Source: Fervidibacter sp032160945 (GTDB taxonomy: Bacteria > Armatimonadota > Fervidibacteria > Fervidibacterales > Fervidibacteraceae). From it: a stretch of 15,219 bases of DNA. The translations under genes and the position numbers were made by a program. Positions 7,591 through 15,135 of the stretch are shown in pieces (position 1 is the stretch's first letter; the number at the start of each line of letters is the position of its first letter). The notes beneath the pieces are model-generated. The model saw nothing but the letters and a program-made list of their open reading frames with translations, did no database searches and had not been told where the DNA came from. The stretch lies in NCBI GenBank assembly GCA_032160945.1, contig JAVHTL010000081.1; one strand, 5' to 3'.

Positions 7591-7764
7591 AAAATTTTCG
7601 GCTCACTTGGAAGTTCGCCCTCCAGAATGTAAAATTTTTCGGCTCATTCAAACCCTTAACTTTTCGCCCCTTAACAACGCTATAAATTATGGGATAAGCA
7701 AAATCGGAAGGGTCAACTTTTTGGTGAGCCGATAGGATGGGAAATCGGACATCATGTGAGCCAA
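7591..7764. promoter_or_regulatory. Four TGAGCC boxes in the divergent intergenic region
   Basis: TCGGCTCA occurs at 7598-7605 and 7639-7646 (minus-strand TGAGCCGA), each preceded by AAAATTTT, with a 41-base spacing. On the plus strand TGAGCCGA occurs at 7725-7732 and TGAGCCAA at 7757-7764, the latter just before a promoter-like TTGACA. The two minus-strand boxes are nearer the minus-strand gene and the two plus-strand boxes nearer the plus-strand gene. They could be sites for one regulator of both genes; no regulator gene is visible. Confidence 0.35.
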
Positions 7765-7768
7765 ATAC

Positions 7769-7796
7769 TTGACAAACGAAGAAATTGCGATAAAAT
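7769..7796 (+). promoter_or_regulatory. Sigma70-like promoter for the giant secreted protein
   Basis: TTGACA (7769-7774) and TAAAAT (7791-7796) are separated by 16 bases. They point toward the gene starting at 8004 and lie upstream of the MITE-like copy C, so the element would be transcribed as part of the leader. Confidence 0.5.
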
Positions 7797-7815
7797 TGCA
7801 GCCACAAAAAATGGG

Positions 7816-7960
7816 TAGGAGTTACACAGTTGGATGTAGCAGTTGGATGTAGGGGTGGCTGCTAAGCCGCCCGAAGGGGCAGTTTCAGCCCCTTACAAAA
7901 GATGTTTTCGGGCAGACTATCGTCCGCCCCTACACAAAATGACAAACTGTGTAAGTTCCA
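7816..7960 (+). mobile_element. MITE-like three-hairpin element, copy C (complete, in a 5' leader)
   Basis: Left end TAGGAGTTACACAGTTGG and right end AACTGTGTAAGTTCC match the ends of copy B; the right TA has decayed. All three hairpins are seen: GGGTGGCT-GCTA-AGCCGCCC, AAGGGGC-AGTTTCA-GCCCCTT (7874-7894) and GGGCAGAC-TATC-GTCCGCCC. A 13-base tandem duplication CAGTTGGATGTAG occurs at 7827-7839 and 7840-7852. The element opens a false upstream start (ATG 7902) for the following gene. Confidence 0.8.
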
Positions 7961-8003
7961 ATGGGAAGGTGAACCTACAGGGCTAAAAGGGAGGCGAAAG
8001 GTG

Positions 8004-11000
8004 ATGCAAGGACGGAAAGGAAGTAGGCGATGGATGGTTTGGTTGGGATGGATGGCGGTTGTAGGTGCTTTGCTTTTGACACTGACGATGACAGTCGGAC
8101 AGCGCATCAATGACGAGGCAAGGGTAAGACAAAGGTTAGATGAGCGAACGCTCCTTCACCGTTTTCCCGTTTCTCCGTCTCACCGCTTCTCCATTTCACC
8201 GTCTCCGCTTCCCACCCGTTCCTTCCGTTCAAGACAACAAAGCCAAAATGTGGAATTGATAGGTGCCACAGGAGGGGCAATATACGATGTTTTTGTCAAG
8301 GGGAACATCGCATATTGTGCCGGTGGACACGGATTAAGCATTTTTGATGTTTCAGATCCAACGAAACCAAAAATTCTGGCAAATGTTGTCTTACCAGCCC
8401 CTGCAGAGGATGTTTATGTTTCAGGTTCTTACGCTTATGTGGCGGATGAGGTTGCAGGATTGAGAGTTGTAGATGTCTCAAACCCTTCTTCTCCATCAAA
8501 CAGTCTATCTGTCTTTCCGTCTTCCCGCTCCCGTCAAGGGGGTGGGTGGATGGAACGACCCTATGTCCCATTTGAACTACCTAAGTGGAACAGGTCTTCT
8601 GGAACTTCTTATCCGTCCCGCCAATTATATCTAATCAGAAGGTTAACGATAAGCCCCGCTGATGACATCCAGCCATCCTGGTCACCTGATGGGACGACTA
8701 TTGTTTTCGCTTCAAACCGAATCAATAGCACTGACGGATACGATTTATTTGCCATTAACCCAGATGGTACTGGAGAAAAACTTTTAGCGAAATTTACTGT
8801 AACCGATCCTTGGGGCGGTAGATTTTACGCCCCTTTATGGCTTGGTAGATCAGGCGACATACTTGTGATGGATATGAAATACTTTTGGGAAGTCATGCGC
8901 TTTCATTTATCGCAAGCAATTCGAGATAGAGTGTTGCCGGTTGAGCGAAATGTATGGGATGGAGATAGTCCTTACTTTACCAGACTCATTTTTGTTCCAC
9001 CTGGATACAATCCATTTCGTTCTCCATCAACAATATCGCCAGTGGCTTCACCGGATGGAACAAAGATTGCTTTTCATTATGACTCGTGGAAAGAAGGGAA
9101 GTGGGTCGTGCGTGTTTATGAGGGCACTTTAGATGCGTTTTTAGGTAATGTGGATGATGTTGGACGAACGGTTTTTCAGGTTGAGCCAGATGGAGCAATA
9201 GGTGCTGGCGATAAGACACATTCCTTTTCGCCAGATGGGACGAAATTGGTTGTGACTGCCTGCCCTTCAGGATGGTCATTAGGTAAACGGCGGGATTTAT
9301 ACGTTATTGACTTAACAACAGGTCTGGTTTATCAACTGACTAACACAGGGCAACATGGAGTTGACAATGGTTTTGTTGATTGGTCATCCAACAATATTAT
9401 TGTGTTCTCTTCCCGCATCAATGATAGCAGTGCTTATGACCTTTATATGATTCATCCCGATGGGACGGGACTTACTCGTTTGACTGACACACCGTGGAAT
9501 GAAATCGACCCTTCTTGGTCGCCTGACGGCAAGTCTATTGCTTTTGCTGCAGATAAGGAAGGAAATTATGACATCTACATTATGGACTTACAGCCCACGA
9601 ACCAACCACCTTCTACTCCGACTTTGCTCTCCCCATCTGATAATGCCACTGTTTCCCCCACACCTACTTTCAAGATGAAATCCACAGACCCAGACGGAGA
9701 CCAAGTTAAGTTTGAGATAGAGGTTGTGAAAGGGGGCGAGACTAAGCCCTTGACCTTCACCACCGCTTTTGTTGACAGCGGTTCTGAAGCAAGTTTTACT
9801 GTTCCAACTGACCAATCCCTTTCGGAAGGTCAATGGACATGGAAAGCGAGAGCGATAGACAGTAGGGGAGCAGAAGGTGAATGGAGCGGGGAAAGAATTT
9901 TTTGGATAACTTCGTCCAGAAGATTTATTTCCTTAGGGATTGGCAGAGCAGAAGATGTTTCTCGTGATGGTTCTGTTGTAGTTGGTATAACTGAAACTCC
10001 AGAGCACTACAATCGTGCGTTCGTGTGGAGGAAGGAGGAAGGCGAATTAATTGAAATTGGAACACTTTCTGGAACGGATAGTCTAGCCCTTTCAGTTTCC
10101 GGTGACGGGGAGAAGGTTGTCGGCATATCAACTACTTCTGATGGTAGGTCACTTCCCTTTATATGGACAGTTGGTGAAGGAATTAAAGCATTGGATTCAC
10201 TTGAAGGAGGAGCATGGGATATATCTGACGATGGATCTTCAATAGTGGGTAGCGATGAATTTGGTGCTGTTATTTGGAAATCAGGGACTCGTCAAAGGAT
10301 TGTGGAGGGTGGAATAGCAAAGGGTATCTCTCACGATGGTAAGGTAGTCGTTGGAGAGATGATGACGGATAGAGGTCTTCGGGCTTTCCGCTGGGCGAAT
10401 GGTATACTTCAGGATTTAGGGACTCTTGGTGGAGATTTGTCTACAGCATTGAGAGTTTCTTCAAATGGTAACATAGTGGTAGGTTACTCTAAGAATGCTC
10501 AAGGTAAACATAGAGCCTTCCGTTGGACAATAGATGGGGTGATGCATGATTTAGGGACCTTAGGAGGAGGCTGGAGTGAAGCAAGGGATATTTCAGCAAA
10601 TGGCGAAGTTATCGTTGGTATCTCAGAGACTAAGGAAGGTAGGTCCCACGCTTTCTTATGGACACCAACCACTGGAATGCAGGATCTAAATCAAGTTTTC
10701 GCTCAATATATCCCACAGGGATTTGAACTTGTTTCAGCAGACGGAATATCGTATGATGGGCGTTATATCGTTGGTAGTGCATTTAGCCCTGATGGGAAAA
10801 TTGTTGCTTTTTGGCTTGATACTGGTGTAACTACCCAAAATAAACCGGACTTAATTCCAGTTGAACTTACCCTTTCTAAATCTGAAGTTCTTGCAGGTGA
10901 TAAATTGACGATTAGTTTCAAAGTTGTGAATCAGGGTTCAGCAAAAGCCAACGCATCTAAGACAAATGTTAGATTGAGCAAAAATGCTGATAAGCCTTCC

Positions 11001-14000
11001 CCTAATGATCCCCTTTTGGCTCAATTGGACACTCCAGCATTAGAGCCTAATGAATCTGTAACGCACAGCAGAGAAGTAACCATACCAAACGATACTGAGA
11101 TAGGTGATTACTATGTCTGGGTCATTGTGGATGCTGACAGCACTGTCGGGCAAAGCGATGAGACGAATGACAGGATCAATACGCCTTTAAAGGTCATTGT
11201 AATTGAGGCAGCTATAGATGCCAAATTGCTTGAACTGATAGACAAATACGCTACAAGTTTTTACAAAAAAGAATGGAATGTTACGCTCAACCAATTTAAA
11301 CTCTGGATTGCAACGATTGCTTGGGGTGAGGCAGGTTTAGGAGGCTATGGTGCCCACAGTCAAGGTAACCCGTCTTACAATGGAGATGTTTTCTACCACA
11401 AAGATGTTGACAAAAGCTTCCGCTTCTCAACAGGTATTGGTTACTTTCAGTTAGACAGAGGTGGGTTGCAGTGGGACAATTGGCCTACGATTGAAAAGCT
11501 TAACCCTGAAAAAGCAGTTGAAAGTGTGATGAAATGGCACTATAATAAATTCGGAAAGAAGGCTACCTTAGATGATTTCTCCAAGGAGTCCGCATGGAAT
11601 GCTGTTAAACCAGGCAAGGTGGAAACACGCTGGCGTCAAGTTACGGGCACAAGCTGGGATGATCATAAGGATAAAAAAGATTTGGATTGGGATTTAAGGG
11701 AAACCATTCTGGCTGAGAGAGCGAGCAAATATTCCTACCTAAGGCAGGAGGCGAATTTCACATACTTGGGTAAAAAGCGATGGTCTGTGACCGAAGGCGA
11801 TCAAGTTAAAACTGACTCTGGAAAGCAGGTTGTCTTTAATGGAGACTGTGATACCTGGTTAGTGAATGCGAGAGCATGGGATGGCACTCTCTTGTTTTCG
11901 TATTACTACACTTACGATCCAAATAACGGGATTGAAATCTGGGCGTGGAAGGATGACCCTAAATACATCTTTGTAAGGGAGTATGGGACGATGACAGGAG
12001 GTCAATTTCCCGATGGACGCATAAAGGACACAAATAAGGCAGGTTTCACTTTAAAGCACTTTGCCGTAGATAAGGATAAAGGACCTTTGCTGACTGCATC
12101 TTCTCAATACAGTGCTGGTGACCAACGGCTTCGGTATCGCATATTTGCACCTTTAGGTTCGGTAAGCAAATTGGCTAATAGGCAGGCAGGCTTGATGGTC
12201 ATCGTTAATCCCTTAGACCGTAACTTAGATGAACAGACAGTTCAGTTTGAGGGTGTGAGTCACCCGACAGCATTAATAGAACAGTCGGTGGATTTAGGGC
12301 GCCGGGAGGTCCAATGGCGTTTCCAATTGGCTAATGTGGATGCTGATCAGGTTTGGGTTCAGTTCTCCGTTCTTCCCAAATCCGATGTTCCGTCAGGGGA
12401 ACGAATCATCAATAGAGCCTTGGTGAAAGTGGAGGAAACCCAGAGCGAAACCAACGAGATCGTAACCATCATAGACAAAGCACCGCCACAGGTTAGTCTT
12501 CAACCTCTGCCACCTGTGCAACCTAAACCTGTTTTCGAAATCCAGTGGGAAACTGATGACGATGTATCGGGTGTAAGTGAGGTGGAAGTGTGGGTTTCTG
12601 ATAATGGTGCAGCACCCGAGTTTTGGGCAAGCTTCATACCGATGATGACACAAGCCACCTTTAAAGGCAAGTTTGGTCATGAGTATCGTTTCTATTCAGT
12701 AGCAGTAGACAAGGCGGGTAACCGAAGTCCTATTCCTGACCAGCCACAGGCGGTCACTAAAGCCGGTCAAGCACCAAGTATTCAAAGAGGGCTGAGAATA
12801 GTAAGTTTGCCCGTCATCAGCGAAATCTCAGATCCAAAGCAAGTATTTAACTTTGATGGAGACAAATGGGCATGGTATGACCCAACCGTCACTGACCCTA
12901 ATCAGCGTTACATTCGCTACCCTGATGCCCGTGCAGGCTTACAAGTAGGTAAAGGCTTTTGGGCTCGCTTTGGGCAAGATGTGACACCCAATGCCAAAGG
13001 CGATTTGCCTGATGATACCCAACCGTTTGCCATCGCCCTCAAAGGTGGGAGTTGGAACCTCATCGGCAATCCATGGCTTTCTGATTTGACTTGGGATGTC
13101 AGTGCTATACAAGTGAAAATTGGTGAGCAAACGAAGCCTTTGAATGACTTGCAGCCGGGCGAAGGGGTAGAACCATATGCATGGCGATGGGATGGAAGCC
13201 AATATCAACTCGTCTTTGACAGCAAATTGCTTACTGGTGTGGGGAACAAAATCCTTGCATGGGAAGGGGCATGGGTCTATGCTCATCAGGATTGTGAACT
13301 TATACTGCCACCACCAAGCCAGAGTAAGGGACGGGGGACGAGGGACGCGGGACGAGTAGTGAAAGGCAATGGATGGACAGTGAAGTTGGTGGCGAAAGTT
13401 GATGATGAGAGTGGAGAGGCAATTTTGGGAGTCTCTCAGGGCTCAAGGGGCTTATCAATCGGTTTGCCACCTGAACCGCCTGAAGGAAGCAGCAATGTCC
13501 AAGTCATCGTGCTCAATAACGGTGCTTCATTGGCAGTAGATGTTAGGAACAACGCAGCAAGGCAGCAAGTTTGGGATGTGGTTGTGAAGTTCGGGACGAG
13601 GGACGGGAGACGAGGGACGAGGCAAAAAGAAGTGACCTTGACTTGGGATGGGGTTGGATATGCTCCAAAGGATGTGAGTTTGACTTTGGTTGACCTTGCG
13701 ACAGGGACGAGGCGATACATGAGGACTCAGACAGAATATCGGTTTGTGCCAAATGAAGGTGAGAATGAGAGAAGGTTCAAAGTGATTGCTGAGTTGGGCA
13801 ATGAGCGACCTTTGCGCATTGTTGGGTTGAAGGCGATACCGATGCGGGGAAGGGGCATATCAATCCAGTTTGCATTGACTAAACCAGCACAAACTCAAGT
13901 TGAGGTTTTGACCTTGACTGGGAGGAAGGTTGCGGTGTTAGAGAGCGGTAGGAATCGCTTGGCAGGTCAACAACAAATTGTGTGGCAAGGTCTGGGGAAC

Positions 14001-14102
14001 AATGGAGAGGTGTTGCCAACGAGTGCATACTTAGTCCGAGTAATTGCACAAGATGATGAAGGAAGGAAAATTCAAGGAACGACGATTGCAAGGCTGAGGT
14101 AG
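8004..14102 (+). CDS. Giant exported multidomain beta-propeller protein with lysozyme-like segment
   Basis: Product of 2032 aa from ATG 8004, chosen because GGGAGG lies nine bases upstream and the frame to the left runs into the mobile element. A hydrophobic signal segment is at 8034-8100. Domains by base position: LVIVD repeats (8245-8495, only about two), PD40/TolB-type propeller with several SPDG motifs (8640-9595), an Ig/FnIII-like domain (9596-9910), HAF-type propeller with about seven blades carrying VVG, AFxW and DLGTLGG motifs (9925-10830), CARDB (10845-11205), a helical lysozyme/transglycosylase-like segment (11212-11760), beta segments, an Ig-like domain (12480-12760), a module with WNLIGNPW (12780-13310), a beta-sandwich (13378-13800) and a C-terminal FlgD-like Ig domain (13825-14099). 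It is likely cell-surface or secreted. Putative Glu1109 and GIGYFQL (1144-1150) could be a hydrolase site, but this is inference. Four short tandem repeats sit inside the gene. A small lipoprotein gene follows and may be co-transcribed. Confidence 0.88.
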   Translation: MQGRKGSRRWMVWLGWMAVVGALLLTLTMTVGQRINDEARVRQRLDERTLLHRFPVSPSHRFSISPSPLPTRSFRSRQQSQNVELIGATGGAIYDVFVKGNIAYCAGGHGLSIFDVSDPTKPKILANVVLPAPAEDVYVSGSYAYVADEVAGLRVVDVSNPSSPSNSLSVFPSSRSRQGGGWMERPYVPFELPKWNRSSGTSYPSRQLYLIRRLTISPADDIQPSWSPDGTTIVFASNRINSTDGYDLFAINPDGTGEKLLAKFTVTDPWGGRFYAPLWLGRSGDILVMDMKYFWEVMRFHLSQAIRDRVLPVERNVWDGDSPYFTRLIFVPPGYNPFRSPSTISPVASPDGTKIAFHYDSWKEGKWVVRVYEGTLDAFLGNVDDVGRTVFQVEPDGAIGAGDKTHSFSPDGTKLVVTACPSGWSLGKRRDLYVIDLTTGLVYQLTNTGQHGVDNGFVDWSSNNIIVFSSRINDSSAYDLYMIHPDGTGLTRLTDTPWNEIDPSWSPDGKSIAFAADKEGNYDIYIMDLQPTNQPPSTPTLLSPSDNATVSPTPTFKMKSTDPDGDQVKFEIEVVKGGETKPLTFTTAFVDSGSEASFTVPTDQSLSEGQWTWKARAIDSRGAEGEWSGERIFWITSSRRFISLGIGRAEDVSRDGSVVVGITETPEHYNRAFVWRKEEGELIEIGTLSGTDSLALSVSGDGEKVVGISTTSDGRSLPFIWTVGEGIKALDSLEGGAWDISDDGSSIVGSDEFGAVIWKSGTRQRIVEGGIAKGISHDGKVVVGEMMTDRGLRAFRWANGILQDLGTLGGDLSTALRVSSNGNIVVGYSKNAQGKHRAFRWTIDGVMHDLGTLGGGWSEARDISANGEVIVGISETKEGRSHAFLWTPTTGMQDLNQVFAQYIPQGFELVSADGISYDGRYIVGSAFSPDGKIVAFWLDTGVTTQNKPDLIPVELTLSKSEVLAGDKLTISFKVVNQGSAKANASKTNVRLSKNADKPSPNDPLLAQLDTPALEPNESVTHSREVTIPNDTEIGDYYVWVIVDADSTVGQSDETNDRINTPLKVIVIEAAIDAKLLELIDKYATSFYKKEWNVTLNQFKLWIATIAWGEAGLGGYGAHSQGNPSYNGDVFYHKDVDKSFRFSTGIGYFQLDRGGLQWDNWPTIEKLNPEKAVESVMKWHYNKFGKKATLDDFSKESAWNAVKPGKVETRWRQVTGTSWDDHKDKKDLDWDLRETILAERASKYSYLRQEANFTYLGKKRWSVTEGDQVKTDSGKQVVFNGDCDTWLVNARAWDGTLLFSYYYTYDPNNGIEIWAWKDDPKYIFVREYGTMTGGQFPDGRIKDTNKAGFTLKHFAVDKDKGPLLTASSQYSAGDQRLRYRIFAPLGSVSKLANRQAGLMVIVNPLDRNLDEQTVQFEGVSHPTALIEQSVDLGRREVQWRFQLANVDADQVWVQFSVLPKSDVPSGERIINRALVKVEETQSETNEIVTIIDKAPPQVSLQPLPPVQPKPVFEIQWETDDDVSGVSEVEVWVSDNGAAPEFWASFIPMMTQATFKGKFGHEYRFYSVAVDKAGNRSPIPDQPQAVTKAGQAPSIQRGLRIVSLPVISEISDPKQVFNFDGDKWAWYDPTVTDPNQRYIRYPDARAGLQVGKGFWARFGQDVTPNAKGDLPDDTQPFAIALKGGSWNLIGNPWLSDLTWDVSAIQVKIGEQTKPLNDLQPGEGVEPYAWRWDGSQYQLVFDSKLLTGVGNKILAWEGAWVYAHQDCELILPPPSQSKGRGTRDAGRVVKGNGWTVKLVAKVDDESGEAILGVSQGSRGLSIGLPPEPPEGSSNVQVIVLNNGASLAVDVRNNAARQQVWDVVVKFGTRDGRRGTRQKEVTLTWDGVGYAPKDVSLTLVDLATGTRRYMRTQTEYRFVPNEGENERRFKVIAELGNERPLRIVGLKAIPMRGRGISIQFALTKPAQTQVEVLTLTGRKVAVLESGRNRLAGQQQIVWQGLGNNGEVLPTSAYLVRVIAQDDEGRKIQGTTIARLR
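8156..8203 (+). repeat. Octamer tandem repeat inside the giant gene
   Basis: Six consecutive 8-base units of the form T-C/T-N-CCRYY (for example TCACCGTT, TCTCCGTC, TCACCGCT, TCACCGTC). They encode a Ser/Pro/Arg/Phe-rich linker between the signal segment and the first propeller repeats. The 8-base period does not follow codons, which argues for a DNA-level repeat accepted in frame. Confidence 0.65.
8509..8532 (+). repeat. Degenerate octamer repeat at the LVIVD/PD40 border
   Basis: Units CTGTCTTT, CCGTCTTC and CCGCTCCC follow directly. They encode a Ser-rich linker right where the LVIVD series stops after VVDVSNPSSP. The repeat is similar in base style to the one at 8156-8203. Confidence 0.45.
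13328..13355 (+). repeat. Heptamer tandem repeat (GGGACGN x4) in the giant gene
   Basis: GGGACGG, GGGACGA, GGGACGC and GGGACGA follow without gaps. They encode the Gly/Arg-rich linker KGRGTRDAGR between the WNLIGNPW module and the following beta-sandwich. Confidence 0.75.
13593..13620 (+). repeat. Second heptamer tandem repeat in the giant gene
   Basis: GGGACGA, GGGACGG, GAGACGA and GGGACGA follow without gaps, encoding FGTRDGRRGTR in a loop of the beta-sandwich. A single related GGGACGAGG occurs near 13704, giving TGTRR. Confidence 0.75.
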
Positions 14103-14163
14103 GAACTTAGGATCGTGTTCCTGCAAGGCTAAAGAAAGCAAAATGTGAAAGGAGGCATTGAGG

Positions 14164-14610
14164 ATGAAGCGAATATTGGCAATTTTAAGCGTTGGTTTCA
14201 CTATGGGGCTTTGGGGTTGTGGGGGCGGAGGAGGTGCTCCAGACACTAATCCGCCAACAATTGTCAATGTTCAAGTTGAGCCTACGAAACTGACTCGCTT
14301 TACAGGTGGAGAAGTGACAATTTCCGCTCAAGTCAGTGACCCATCTGGGGTAGCAATAGTTTGGGCAGAGGTTCAAAAGCCTAATGGGGCAATGGAGAAA
14401 GTGACGATGAGTTTGACTGGCAATGTTTACCAAGGGACGATAAAGGCAGGGGCGAATACTCGTAATGATGGGCAGGATGAGACATACAAAGTTTGGGTTA
14501 GGGCTAAGGACGCAAAAGGGAACGAAACCCCTGAACCTGGTGAGCCTCAAGGGGGCATTTCTTTTACCGTTCCAGCACCTGTTACTCCTCCTGAAAAACC
14601 TGACTTTTGA
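14164..14610 (+). CDS. Small Ig-like lipoprotein, function unknown
   Basis: The product has 148 aa. MKRILAILSVGFTMGLWGC is a short lipoprotein signal with the lipid-modified Cys at residue 19, followed by five glycines; Trp at position -2 of the lipobox is uncommon. The mature part is one Ig-like beta domain (PPTIVNVQVEPTKLT, then ISAQVSDPSGV, WAEVQKPNG, YQGTIKAG, YKVWVRAKDAKGNE), similar to bacterial Ig domains that use DxSGV and AxDxxGN motifs, and ends in a Pro-rich tail. ATG 14164 is preferred because AAAGGAGG lies eight bases upstream; a TTG at 14158 is too close to that site. It lies 61 bases after the giant gene on the same strand, without a clear terminator between, and is probably co-expressed as a membrane-anchored partner. 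Confidence 0.8.
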   Translation: MKRILAILSVGFTMGLWGCGGGGGAPDTNPPTIVNVQVEPTKLTRFTGGEVTISAQVSDPSGVAIVWAEVQKPNGAMEKVTMSLTGNVYQGTIKAGANTRNDGQDETYKVWVRAKDAKGNETPEPGEPQGGISFTVPAPVTPPEKPDF

Positions 14611-14637
14611 CGAAATTTTTGCGTGCAGAGGTATAAT
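14607..14637 (+). promoter_or_regulatory. Promoter-like TTGACG / TATAAT pair
   Basis: TTGACG at 14607-14612 overlaps the lipoprotein stop and TATAAT lies at 14632-14637, with a 19-base spacer, which is long. It points rightward to a region with no plus-strand gene (14638-14739 holds only a GC-rich GGCAGGAGCCTCACCCTCCC stretch at 14661-14680) and would run antisense to the pseudogene. Could be chance. Confidence 0.25.
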
Positions 14638-14739
14638 CCTTTAGCCCAAATTAAGAGTTCGGCAGGAGCCTCACCCTCCCAAAGTTTGAACTAAATCTAT
14701 CTGTGCCTTGCTTCCCGTCCATACAATGTGCAACTTCTG

Positions 14740-15135
14740 TCAAAATTGCCCCATACAAGCCCGCAATGCGTTAACTGCTTGCTTGGCTGTCTCTGAAGCA
14801 TCTTGCATGTTAAGAATTGCCTTAGCGAAATCTGTTCCGTTGACCCAATTTGTGCACATGTGACCGAGCCACTTCTCAGTTGCGACTTTGCGAGAGTAAT
14901 TGAGGAATGCAACGGCTGCCTTCTCGTCTTTCCAACTTGCGGAAACTACCTGAAAGCCTTTTCGCTGAAAGTAAGGTATTGACGGTTATTCTTGCCGAAG
15001 CCCATAATGCCAATCGCAAACGATGATGTCCTTCGGGATTTTGTCAATTGCTGGTGCTGTCCCATTTTGGCTCGCTTCCCACTTGCCATATCCCATTTCT
15101 TTGTCATCCAGCAACCTGTCTCCCCACATCAACAT
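14740..15135 (-). pseudogene. GH20-like glycoside hydrolase remnant, 5'-truncated, with internal stop
   Basis: On the minus strand one frame from ATG 15135 reads MLMWGDRLLDDKEMGYGKWE, then PKDIIVCDWHYGLRQE, a TAA at 14986-14988, and goes on in the same frame with PSIPYFQRKGFQVVSASW, then FLNYSRKVATEKWLGHMCTN and a final TGA at 14740-14742. WGD, IPKDIIVCDWHY, the Y-P-S-x-P-Y-F motif and GFQVVSASW are typical of the C-terminal half of GH20-like hexosaminidase-type proteins (family call from memory, moderate). The stop most likely replaces the Tyr of the Y-P-S motif (one base change, TAT or TAC to TAA). The 5' part is missing: the MITE-like copy D abuts at 15136 and brings an in-frame stop just upstream. 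Both lesions show that the gene is dead. Confidence 0.75.

Noticed and set aside
7562..7807. Minus-strand 81-codon frame in the divergent intergenic region
   Set aside because: No ribosome site or recognisable features, and it covers the putative regulatory boxes and promoter.
7902..8003. N-terminal extension of the giant protein from ATG 7902
   Set aside because: These codons lie in the mobile element and its flank; the good ribosome site and the signal peptide support ATG 8004.
14697..14912. Minus-strand 71-codon frame near the right end
   Set aside because: It is out of frame with the GH20-like remnant, which reads through the same bases with recognisable family motifs.
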